Positions 8,810-16,911 of a DNA stretch of 64,000 nt are shown in pieces. The stretch spans positions 1 through 64,000 of the forward strand of contig JAFGHA010000078.1 in assembly GCA_016930275.1 (NCBI GenBank), in the 5' to 3' direction. The notes under the pieces are model-generated. The model was not told the DNA's origin. It saw only the letters and a list, made by a program, of their open reading frames with translations, and searched no databases. This DNA comes from Chitinispirillaceae bacterium (GTDB lineage: Bacteria > Fibrobacterota > Chitinivibrionia > Chitinivibrionales > Chitinispirillaceae). Position 1 is the stretch's first letter. The number at the start of each line of letters is the position of its first letter. A program made the position numbers and the translations under genes.

Positions 8810-9751
8810 ATGTCATTAAAATTCTACCTCGCTCCGCTTCGTGGTGTTACCGATGTCATCTTCAGATCCGCGTTTGAACGGTATTTCGGAAAAATCGATT
8901 ATCTGCTGACACCTTTTATCACGACGGTCAAGGGGAAAGAGGTGGCCCTTAGGCATCTCAAGGATATCGTCGGCAGTGAAAATGACCGGAAACGTGTTAT
9001 TCCGCAGATCATCGGCAACAATCCGGATGATCTGCTGCTGCTTGCGAAACATATTCACCTTTCAGGATATACGACGGTCAACTGGAATCTCGGTTGTCCC
9101 CATCCGCTGGTGACGAAAAAAAAACGGGGAAGCGGTCTGCTGCCGTTACCGGATCTGGTGATGTCCATTCTTGATCATGTCGTTCCTGCGTTACCGGGTA
9201 AATTATCGGTGAAGGTTCGTCTGGGGTTGAACGATGATGCCGAACTCGAACGGCTGATGCCGCTCCTGAACGACTATCCGCTCGATGAGGTGATCATCCA
9301 TCCCCGGACCGGGAAACAGGCCTACAGCGGTTTCGTCAATCTCGACCGGTTCGCCGCTGCAGCGGCACTCTGTCGCCATCCGATCGTATACAACGGGGAC
9401 ATCGTTTCTCCGGATGGATTTAGATCTCTGCAACATCGTTTTCCCGAAGTCGAACGATGGATGATCGGACGGGGTGTGGTACATCAGCTAACGCTGCTTG
9501 ATTCGCTACGTACCGGCACTGAGCGGAAGGGTGATCCGGTAGTACTTCGCCGGTTTCATGATGAACTTTTCAAGGAGAACGGCAGGGTGCTTTCCGGGTC
9601 TTCCCATCTGTTGGGAAAGATGAAGGAGTTCTGGGGGTATTTCGCTTCGAATTTCAATTCCGGAAAATCACTGCTTAAAAAGATACAGCGGTGTGCGACG
9701 ATCGATCAGTACCAACATCGGGTCGATGAGGCCTTCGGGGAAATCTCCTGA
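8810..9751 (+). CDS. tRNA-dihydrouridine synthase (Dus family)
   Basis: 313 residues, starting at ATG 8810 where homology begins (MSLKFYLAPLRGVTD); the open frame extends upstream into recQ. FMN-dependent reduction of uridines in tRNA D-loops. Visible: APLRGVTD phosphate/FMN strand, catalytic Cys in NWNLGCPHP, VKVRLG, HPRTGKQAYSG, YNGDI and IGRGV. The catalytic loop reads TKKKRGSGLL, slightly unusual in its run of Lys. No Shine-Dalgarno is evident; the gene starts 38 bases after recQ, so it is probably co-transcribed. The exact Dus subgroup (A, B or C) cannot be decided by eye. Confidence 0.9.
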   Translation: MSLKFYLAPLRGVTDVIFRSAFERYFGKIDYLLTPFITTVKGKEVALRHLKDIVGSENDRKRVIPQIIGNNPDDLLLLAKHIHLSGYTTVNWNLGCPHPLVTKKKRGSGLLPLPDLVMSILDHVVPALPGKLSVKVRLGLNDDAELERLMPLLNDYPLDEVIIHPRTGKQAYSGFVNLDRFAAAAALCRHPIVYNGDIVSPDGFRSLQHRFPEVERWMIGRGVVHQLTLLDSLRTGTERKGDPVVLRRFHDELFKENGRVLSGSSHLLGKMKEFWGYFASNFNSGKSLLKKIQRCATIDQYQHRVDEAFGEIS

Positions 9752-9783
9752 GGGGTGAGGCGGGAAAGCGATAATTCATTGAA

Positions 9784-9814
9784 TAAAAAAAGCGGTTCTT
9801 TGAAAAGAACCGCT
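9784..9814 (-). terminator. Rho-independent terminator for the vWA gene
   Basis: Perfect stem AGCGGTTCTT/AAGAACCGCT with a four-base loop (9791-9814); on the minus strand the stem is followed by a run of T (9785-9790). It lies 28 bases downstream of the vWA gene stop, correct for minus-strand termination. On the plus strand it could also hinder readthrough from dus. Confidence 0.85.
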
Positions 9815-9841
9815 CCATTAATCGATTTTTACTGTTTGCAG

Positions 9842-12733
9842 TTACCAGCGTAATGCCAGTTTTTTCTTTTCGATCATGGGAGTACCGTCGGGAAACTGGA
9901 ATTTGAAAACGACCAGATAGGGACCGCTTGCGACCCTTCGACCGGTCCGGTTCGTACCGTTCCAGACGAAATAGTAGTTTCGCGGCCGGCGTGATGACTC
10001 GAATACATCCAGATCTGTTTGAATCAGGTTGCCGACAGGATCGTAGATCATCGCTTTTCCGTATACCGAATCACGTCTCGTGGTATTGAAATCCATCGCC
10101 TTCAAATCGCGTCGCGCGATCACCCGGACAACCTTTCCGTAGTCTTCGGGAATATTCAGGTTGTTTTTCACATTATCGTCGATTTCCAGGTCTCTTCCGG
10201 GTTCGTTGGGAATAGCGGTGATCTCGAGATCCGCCCCTGCACCCCAGACGATTTCACCTTTTTTATCGGTTTGTGCCGCGTTACCCGCAGCATCGGTAAT
10301 TGTTGTACGGACAATCCGGATACTGTCTTCCTCGGGTGTTATCTGTCCTGTCGGAACCAGTATTTTTATCGATGAGATGAAATCTCCTGAGCAGGGATTG
10401 CTTTCCAAATATTCTGATCCGTTGAGTGCCGCATTCTGATCGATGGACTGTTCATTGGATACCGTGAAAACCCGATCGGGGGTCGTGGCCGTGAGTTCAT
10501 CGCAGGTGATCGGCTCATTGAATTCCAAAAGAAGCGTATCGTATGGCTTGCCGATAGCTGCCGGCGTAAGAGTTCCTTTTTTGACATACGGTCCCTCAAG
10601 ATCGTCGGCGATTCTGACCGGATTACTGTTTTTCGACCACCCGGAAGCGATACTTCCCGCGCTTTTCTGACGCATGTTCACCAGAATACGTCCCGATACC
10701 GGGCTCGAGAACTGCAGATTAAGCTGTGCGTCTACCCAGCTGGTCGGTGGAACGGTAAGCACTTCACCTTTCGATTCGACATCAGCAAGGGTCCACGTGA
10801 TATTGGAAATCGTCGGAATGGCAAGTGTCCTGGTGCCTGCCTGGGTGCTTACTCTGGAACGGTTGCTGAAGCGGATTTCATCAACCGACCAGCGGTTCGG
10901 CACCGATACGGTGATTGCACCGGCGGCGATCGCGGTTGAAAATGATGCCTCATCGGAAACGGCAATCCCGTTGATGAAAAGCTGCACTTTGCCACTGGTA
11001 CGTACGACGGCGATATGTGACCAAGCGGCATCATCAAGCGGTACCAGGGCCGAAACGATTACGCTGTTATCCGATTTGAAGTACAGTTTCATTTCGTTGT
11101 CGACACCGATTTCATATCCGGAACCACTGAACAGGACGGCAGCTTCGTTTCGTCCGGGATTCACCCACTCTTCGATAACGAAGTCACCACCGAGCTGTGC
11201 GAGCGAATAGGAAAAATTTCCACTGGTAATGGCACCGGAGCCGAACAGCTGTGCGCTGGTGGTAAAGGTGGGACTTCCGGTCGCACCGGTACCACCCGTG
11301 GCATTGGTAAGGTCGCCGTCGAGATGGAAGGTGGCCAGTACACCGTTTTCGTTGTCGGGAAATCTGGTGAATATTCTCAGTTGTGTCGTGTCCAGTTTGA
11401 AATTCTGCGCATTGGAAATGGTCGCCTTGACATCGAATTTTTCATTCTGCAATCTGATTTCCGGCGTAACGGTGATGGTTAATCGGGCTGAAACCAGTTC
11501 ACAGTACTCCTTGAACAGGTCGGTATCAAGCGTTTCCCGGTACAGGGTACTCCTGACAATTATCACATTGGTGGTTTTCACGATAGTATCACCCAGCGAG
11601 GGACTGTAAATCCGCTGGCGTACTTCCAGATTATTCGGTCCTTCCACCAGTGTCAGATTGTCCAGCGTCGATTCCCAGACGGCGTCGCTTCCGACACGGG
11701 TAATGGTACGGCTGCTGCTGACCTCGCCATTGGTATTATTGGTGACGATCAGTTCAACCAGTTGTTGCGGTACCGTTCGGGTCATGCTGTCGAGGAGCGT
11801 CTGAAAATTGCTGACGATATTTTCAGGAGTCGATCCGGGAAAGTACATGCCACCAGTGAGGACCTTACTGGTGTACTCGAGATAGGACAGGTCCACCGGA
11901 TCGGTCGTGGAACAGCCTTCAGGTGGATAACCATGTTCGACATGCAGCGCGACATTGGAGAGAAACACGCCGTGGACCGCGGGAACCGCACGCCCCGGAT
12001 TGGTTCTGATGTAGGCACTGACGACGGAATCCGGATGACGGATATCGAGATCATCCCATGCGCCGTCCGTCAGCAGAATGACGTGACGGGTCATGAACGG
12101 GTCCATCTGGTCGAAATTGAAATCCGCGATTCGCAGGCCCGTCTGGAGACCGAGACCGAGGTAGGTGGCGAGGCTTTTCGTGGTTTTTCCGATACCGCGG
12201 TCCTGGCAGGCCGCACCGTCGATCCAGTCGTGTATCTGTGAGACATTGTTGTCGGAATTCAGAGGCAGCGGATTATGCGTTTCGGCGTTCTGTGCGTAAA
12301 TGACGATCCCGACCTGCGATTCAGGGCTCTTTGCTCTCAGGCTGTCAACAAAAAGGTGGGCTGCGGCAACGCGCTGATTGGTAGGGTCATTGAGCATACA
12401 GTTGTTCGTACCGTCTCCCTCGGTACAGCACTGATTGGAGTTTTCGCACATGCTTCCCGATTCGTCAAGAACCATGATCACCCGGATGGGGGCATACCCT
12501 GAATCGATGGTGTCAAGCTGCAGGCAGAACCGGAACGTACCGCCGAGCGCGGCGACGTCTCTTCCCACTGAATCGAGAGCACCTTCGTTCGGTTCAAAAC
12601 AGGATGTATCGGGTTGGGCAACACAATACTGAAAATAAATAGTCTGGTCCACCTGCCCGGAAACTCCTGCGGTCATCGAAAAAAGCAGCAACGAGGTAAG
12701 TAGCAGTATTCCTGATTTGAACGGTGAATTCAT
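9842..12733 (-). CDS. Large secreted protein with vWA, LamG-like and FlgD-like domains
   Basis: 963 residues. AAGGAG lies 8 bases before ATG. The signal peptide ends near residue 26 (GVSGQ). A von Willebrand A domain (about 80-315) has an intact MIDAS start, DESGSM, followed by Cys pairs (CCTEGDGTNNC). A LamG/concanavalin-like jelly roll lies around 460-640 (FHLDGDLTNATG, then GDFVIEEWVNPG and WSHIAVVRTSGKVQLFING). The C-terminal segment ends in VWNGTNRTGRRVASGPYLVVF, a FlgD-like Ig repeat. Likely surface-exposed, metal-dependent adhesion or structural role; ligand unknown. Monocistronic with its own terminator. Confidence 0.8.
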   Translation of the reverse strand: MNSPFKSGILLLTSLLLFSMTAGVSGQVDQTIYFQYCVAQPDTSCFEPNEGALDSVGRDVAALGGTFRFCLQLDTIDSGYAPIRVIMVLDESGSMCENSNQCCTEGDGTNNCMLNDPTNQRVAAAHLFVDSLRAKSPESQVGIVIYAQNAETHNPLPLNSDNNVSQIHDWIDGAACQDRGIGKTTKSLATYLGLGLQTGLRIADFNFDQMDPFMTRHVILLTDGAWDDLDIRHPDSVVSAYIRTNPGRAVPAVHGVFLSNVALHVEHGYPPEGCSTTDPVDLSYLEYTSKVLTGGMYFPGSTPENIVSNFQTLLDSMTRTVPQQLVELIVTNNTNGEVSSSRTITRVGSDAVWESTLDNLTLVEGPNNLEVRQRIYSPSLGDTIVKTTNVIIVRSTLYRETLDTDLFKEYCELVSARLTITVTPEIRLQNEKFDVKATISNAQNFKLDTTQLRIFTRFPDNENGVLATFHLDGDLTNATGGTGATGSPTFTTSAQLFGSGAITSGNFSYSLAQLGGDFVIEEWVNPGRNEAAVLFSGSGYEIGVDNEMKLYFKSDNSVIVSALVPLDDAAWSHIAVVRTSGKVQLFINGIAVSDEASFSTAIAAGAITVSVPNRWSVDEIRFSNRSRVSTQAGTRTLAIPTISNITWTLADVESKGEVLTVPPTSWVDAQLNLQFSSPVSGRILVNMRQKSAGSIASGWSKNSNPVRIADDLEGPYVKKGTLTPAAIGKPYDTLLLEFNEPITCDELTATTPDRVFTVSNEQSIDQNAALNGSEYLESNPCSGDFISSIKILVPTGQITPEEDSIRIVRTTITDAAGNAAQTDKKGEIVWGAGADLEITAIPNEPGRDLEIDDNVKNNLNIPEDYGKVVRVIARRDLKAMDFNTTRRDSVYGKAMIYDPVGNLIQTDLDVFESSRRPRNYYFVWNGTNRTGRRVASGPYLVVFKFQFPDGTPMIEKKKLALRW

Positions 12734-13122
12734 ACGTACGCTCCTTGATTGAGAACCTTTTCCTGTTCCGAATGCTCCGGTATGTTTTCGTATTTGTAGG
12801 TGGTATTACCGGATGTGTTCATTAATAATATAATGCAGTCAATACCATTGTAACGTTCAAATACTTTTTTTTTCATCATTTATGTTCTCAGATTGGTTAA
12901 AAATGTATTCAATGAGAATACATCGCGCCTATCACCGTTCGCAATGAGCAGTTCATTTCGTGAAGTACGGTAAAAAGCATGTCCGGTTTTTACGAAAGGC
13001 TATCTGTAATCGCTTGAATTTTAACACTGCTTCCATGAGTGGTCATTAATGGTTACGGAAGATCGGGCGCAAACACGAAACACGGTTTTTAAACCGGATT
13101 CAACGGATGTGTCCCCGTGGAA
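12734..13122. other. Intergenic region upstream of the vWA gene
   Basis: Between two minus-strand genes. AT-rich near 12810-12900, as expected for the vWA promoter on the minus strand, with TTGACT visible on that strand around 12835-12845, but no clean -10 hexamer at the proper spacing. No gene or stable hairpin seen. Confidence 0.4.
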
Positions 13123-14361
13123 TCAGCTGATTGTCCGTCGCAACATATCACCCCGCTGTAATGATTCTGAACTATGAACAGCGATTACCCGGTTGGACGA
13201 AATACGGTCGAGCACATTTCCGCAGAGGTCGGTACATCGGGAAATGGAAACAGGGAACGGAGTGCGGGATTGGTTGACTGGAAGTACTTCAAGTGTTTCA
13301 TCGATGGAAAAACTGTTTTTAACATCGATTACCGGCAGATTCTCCTTTAGATGTCCCTTTACCACCCCGACGATGCGTGAGGCGGAGGTCGCTTTTGATG
13401 AAAAGACTTCCTGCATCTGCAGTTCACCGGTATAGAATCCGGTGGTGTACGGGCGATGATCAATCGATGCAAGGAGTGTTTTCCATTCATCCGGCACCGT
13501 GTATTCCTGCGGGTTGCGGATGAAAAGATCGATGGCGGCTCGGTAGGTTTTCACGACCGCGGCGATATAATGCGCACTTTTATTACGACCTTCGATTTTA
13601 AGAGCGGTAACGCCGCTGCGGATCAACCCGGGAAGTATCTCGATGGTACAGAGATCCCGGGCATTGAGCAGATAGGTGCCGTTGTTGTTTTCTTCGGCTT
13701 CCAGCCACGGTTCCTGCAGCGGATTTCCGGAATCCGACATGAGTGGAGTGATACGGTAACTCCAGCGGCACGGTTGCGGGCAGTCGCCTCTGTTCGGATG
13801 TCGTCCTGAAAAGTACGCCCCCATGAGACAACGGCCTGAAACGGAGACACACATGGCGCCATGGATAAAAATTTCGGTTTCGAGGATTCCTGTCGAGGCC
13901 AGATCGCTGATCTGCTTGAGATTGAGTTCTCGCGGAAGTACGACACGTCGTATCCCCTGTTGCTGCCAGAACCGGAGTGATCGTTGATTGAAAGTTCCGG
14001 TCTGCGTACTGAGATGAAGAGGTACGTCCGGTATGAGTTCTCTGCAGAGATGAACGACTCCCGGATCGCTCACTATAAAGGCATCCGGAAGAAGAGTGTC
14101 GAGCCTGAGCTTTCGGACCAGCGATTCGATTTCCGGTATCTGCTCCGGACCGGGCATGATATTAAGTGCAAAATATATCCGCCGGTTCCCGGCATGGACG
14201 CGGTCGAGCAGTTCAGAAAGGTCCTGCAGGGCAAAGTTCGGTGCATGAGCCCGGAGGTTGTAGGGACCGATACCGACATATACGGCATCGGCGCCGTGAT
14301 CAAGCGCGGCATCAACTGAGGAAAAATCGCCGGCAGGCGCAAGCAGCTGGGGAGAAATCAC
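13123..14361 (-). CDS. Peptidase U32 family protein (tRNA/rRNA hydroxylation type)
   Basis: 412 residues. Starts with the family hallmark LLAPAGDFSSVDAALDHGADAVYVG. The U32 signature is complete near residue 165: E-x-F-I-H-G-A-M-C-V-S-x-S-G-R-C. Conserved Cys in RGDCPQPCRWSY follow. Members characterised in other bacteria (TrhP, RlhA, YhbU/V) take part in tRNA or rRNA hydroxylation or ubiquinone hydroxylation, often binding Fe-S clusters through these Cys; true peptidase activity is doubtful for most. ATG overlaps the thioredoxin stop by 4 bases, so it is the last gene of the minus-strand chain. The precise substrate cannot be told from sequence. Confidence 0.85.
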   Translation of the reverse strand: MISPQLLAPAGDFSSVDAALDHGADAVYVGIGPYNLRAHAPNFALQDLSELLDRVHAGNRRIYFALNIMPGPEQIPEIESLVRKLRLDTLLPDAFIVSDPGVVHLCRELIPDVPLHLSTQTGTFNQRSLRFWQQQGIRRVVLPRELNLKQISDLASTGILETEIFIHGAMCVSVSGRCLMGAYFSGRHPNRGDCPQPCRWSYRITPLMSDSGNPLQEPWLEAEENNNGTYLLNARDLCTIEILPGLIRSGVTALKIEGRNKSAHYIAAVVKTYRAAIDLFIRNPQEYTVPDEWKTLLASIDHRPYTTGFYTGELQMQEVFSSKATSASRIVGVVKGHLKENLPVIDVKNSFSIDETLEVLPVNQSRTPFPVSISRCTDLCGNVLDRISSNRVIAVHSSESLQRGDMLRRTIS

Positions 14362-14786
14362 TGCGATGCTTCCGGTGGATCCGGGGGGGGAAGAGCGAGG
14401 GCCTTATCAAGTTCCTCAATGTAGCGTTCTTTGGGCTGAACCCCCCGCATGGCTGCCACAACGTTTTTGTTTTTGATAACAAAAACCGATGGAATCGACT
14501 GCACACCGAAATAGGCGCTGAGGGCGCGATGAATATCGACGTTCACCTTGACGAAGAGCACCCGTTTCCGGTACGTTTTCTCCAGATCTTCGATGATCGG
14601 ATTGAGCATTTTGCACGGACCGCACCAGACCGCCCAGAAATCCACAAGTACCGGCAATTCCGATTGAACGATCCGGTCGGCAATCAGTTGGGATGAATCT
14701 TCGGGAGCTTTCATCGGCTGCCCGGAGCTGTTCAGCGTGGTGCACAACATGAATAATGTGAAAACGGGAATCAGGATGTTTTTCAT
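14358..14786 (-). CDS. Periplasmic thioredoxin-like protein
   Basis: 142 residues. An N-terminal hydrophobic signal (about 1-22) is followed by a thioredoxin fold with the active site FWAVWCGPCKM and the cis-Pro segment SIPSVFV. It probably works as an exported thiol-disulfide oxidoreductase or reductase. Ends in a Pro-rich tail. Lies 15 bases after the barrel gene and overlaps the U32 gene by 4 bases. The signal could also be an uncleaved anchor or lipoprotein-type (LFMLCTT), but no clean lipobox is seen. Confidence 0.88.
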   Translation of the reverse strand: MKNILIPVFTLFMLCTTLNSSGQPMKAPEDSSQLIADRIVQSELPVLVDFWAVWCGPCKMLNPIIEDLEKTYRKRVLFVKVNVDIHRALSAYFGVQSIPSVFVIKNKNVVAAMRGVQPKERYIEELDKALALPPPDPPEASQ

Positions 14787-14801
14787 AGGTGCCGCCTCAT
14801 T

Positions 14802-15638
14802 CTAAAACTGCGCGAAATATGCGAGCTTGATCTCTCTGTTCCATCCGATGCGTCTGCCGTCGGAGGTCGTCCGTCGCTCCAAAAGGTCACGGACGTCAAG
14901 TTCGATATAGAAGTTGGGAGAGAACGCCCATCGCAGACCCGCATTGAGATAGCCGTCCGACGGACGGGCATAGAGCGGGGGCTTACCGGGATGCGCATCA
15001 AGGTTGTTGAAAGCGAAGTCATACTCGAAAACAAGAGATAGCTCCTCGTTGAGGCCGAGATCGATTCCGGCGATGAAATCGGGCCATTTAACTGTTCGTA
15101 TCTGCTCCATCGAATAGCTGCACATGCCGTGCAGGCCGAGCTGCAGCGCGTTGAACAGCAGATAATTTTTACTCAGTGCGAGAAAGAAACCGGGAGATTT
15201 GAAGATATAGCCTTTATAGTCGAAACGTGCGGTGTCGGTAAGGCCGCCGTGGCCCTGGTGATCGTAGCCGATCGTGAGACCCGGAAAGTGGACGCGTTCC
15301 TCGATCAGGCGGTACTTGACAAGCCATCCGGGAAGCGAATGGGGACGGACCCGGTTCCCTCTCCCGACGAGACCTTCCCCTCCGTAACTCAATCCGAGGG
15401 TGAGCCGGTTGGTGACACCGATATCAAATCCGAACGTGATTCCCGCTCCAAGCGTGCTGTCACCCGCTTCATAAAACCGGCATTCGATATCGTACTGACC
15501 TTTTGCAAGGATACCCGCAGTATGGGCATCCACCAGTTTTCGCGGCTGAATCATTTCGGCGGTACTACTGCCGGAAAGTCCGCAGAGTAAAAGAAACGCT
15601 GTTCCCAGTCGACTCAAACCAGTATGTTTACTTCCCAC
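14802..15638 (-). CDS. Outer-membrane beta-barrel protein
   Basis: 278 residues with a signal peptide (cleavage near TAEM, about residue 28). The body alternates hydrophobic and polar residues with aromatic girdle residues, for example GITFGFDIGVTNRLTLGLSYGGEGL, seen in pieces along the chain, and ends in Phe (LAYFAQF), the usual last strand of an outer-membrane barrel. No enzyme motif. Similar barrels are often annotated only as hypothetical. It overlaps the mltG gene by 11 bases, hinting at envelope biogenesis context. Confidence 0.7.
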   Translation of the reverse strand: MGSKHTGLSRLGTAFLLLCGLSGSSTAEMIQPRKLVDAHTAGILAKGQYDIECRFYEAGDSTLGAGITFGFDIGVTNRLTLGLSYGGEGLVGRGNRVRPHSLPGWLVKYRLIEERVHFPGLTIGYDHQGHGGLTDTARFDYKGYIFKSPGFFLALSKNYLLFNALQLGLHGMCSYSMEQIRTVKWPDFIAGIDLGLNEELSLVFEYDFAFNNLDAHPGKPPLYARPSDGYLNAGLRWAFSPNFYIELDVRDLLERRTTSDGRRIGWNREIKLAYFAQF

Positions 15639-16782
15639 GTTTTCCCTTTCGTTTCAGACGACGATTGTTTCTTCTTCGGATCTCCAGTTTCTTCCGGTCG
15701 TGCTCGGCATTGGTTACCGAGAAATCATGTTCCCCCGAGCCGTCCCATTTGGCGACGAAAAAGAGTTCGTCGGTTGCAAGCGGTTTTGCAGCCGCAGCAA
15801 GCGCACCCTTGCCGGGTGAACAGATCGGCCCGGGCGGCAGCCCCGGAAAACGGCGGGTGTTGTACGGAGAGTTGCAGTTGAGCTCCGATACCCGCAGGGG
15901 ACCACCGAACCTTTTAAGAGCGAACCGGACCGTCGGGTCTGCTCCGAGCGGATCTCCCAGGCGGAGCCGGTTATGGAATACGCCGCTGATACGTGGTTGC
16001 TCGGCGATAAGCGTTGCCTCACGTTCAACGATCGATGCGAGCGTCACCAATTGATGGTGGGTGAATTTTTTTGCGATATCTTCATCTATTTCGATCGATT
16101 GCCATGTTTTCTGGTGATTTGCGACCATCCGTTTTATAAGATCCCTTTCGGTAAAATCCTTTGGAAGACGGTAGGTGTCCGGAAAAAGGTACCCCTCAAG
16201 TGATGGCACACCAAAGGAGAAACCGGCGATAAAAGTGCTGTCGTAACAGATGGCGATAAATCGCGTGGTATCGATGGGGATACTTCGGCGGATATGATAC
16301 GCGGTTTGTTCGATGGTCAACCCTTCAGGGACCATGATGCTGATTTCAAGCGGAGTCGCATGGAGCAGCTTATCGGCTGCGCGGATGGCACCGTCCCCCT
16401 GATGAAGGGTCACCAGACCAGCCTGAATGGAACGCTCCGTTTTTTTGAACCGCATCCAGGCTATCAGGGCACGGGGTGATCGTATCACCCCGCGTTTTTT
16501 CAGTATCGTGGCAACTTCGTACAACGACATGTTCTGCTCGATAATCACCTCGACGGGATGTCCACTGGTACGAAACGGCAGAAAAAGCATTTTTCCCGTT
16601 ACCAGTAATGAACCGACGATAATGAAAACGATCGAGAGAATGGTAAGGGCGAGAAACAACGGTTTACGCTGCATTAATCGAATAATCCTTAACATGCTGT
16701 AAAGTAGATACCCTGCAATGAACAGTATAAAAATAATACCATTCAGTCCAAGCTGAAAAAAGTATCGGATAGTCTTCATCAT
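15628..16782 (-). CDS. mltG: Endolytic murein transglycosylase MltG (YceG-like)
   Basis: 384 residues. Cuts nascent glycan strands in the periplasm, helping set their length. Two hydrophobic segments lie at about 8-30 and 42-65, the second being the usual anchor. A LysM-like subdomain follows (VEVIIEQNMSLYEVATILKKRGVI). The catalytic region holds SLEGYLFPDTY, the Glu in LASIVEREA, and the conserved YNTRRFPGLPPGPICSPG near the C-terminus. The C-terminal tail is very basic. The first hydrophobic segment is extra compared with E. coli MltG. It follows the sigma-54 activator by 129 bases and overlaps the barrel gene. Confidence 0.93.
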   Translation of the reverse strand: MMKTIRYFFQLGLNGIIFILFIAGYLLYSMLRIIRLMQRKPLFLALTILSIVFIIVGSLLVTGKMLFLPFRTSGHPVEVIIEQNMSLYEVATILKKRGVIRSPRALIAWMRFKKTERSIQAGLVTLHQGDGAIRAADKLLHATPLEISIMVPEGLTIEQTAYHIRRSIPIDTTRFIAICYDSTFIAGFSFGVPSLEGYLFPDTYRLPKDFTERDLIKRMVANHQKTWQSIEIDEDIAKKFTHHQLVTLASIVEREATLIAEQPRISGVFHNRLRLGDPLGADPTVRFALKRFGGPLRVSELNCNSPYNTRRFPGLPPGPICSPGKGALAAAAKPLATDELFFVAKWDGSGEHDFSVTNAEHDRKKLEIRRRNNRRLKRKGKRGK

Positions 16783-16911
16783 TCCTTTCCGTGGAGCTGT
16801 ACGGTGAAGCGTGCAATGTCCCGTTCCTTTTCCGGACGGAAATCAGGAAAAGGCAATCAGAATCACCCTGATTATCACGGAAAATACCTGATACCGTAAC
16901 GGGTGGGAGAA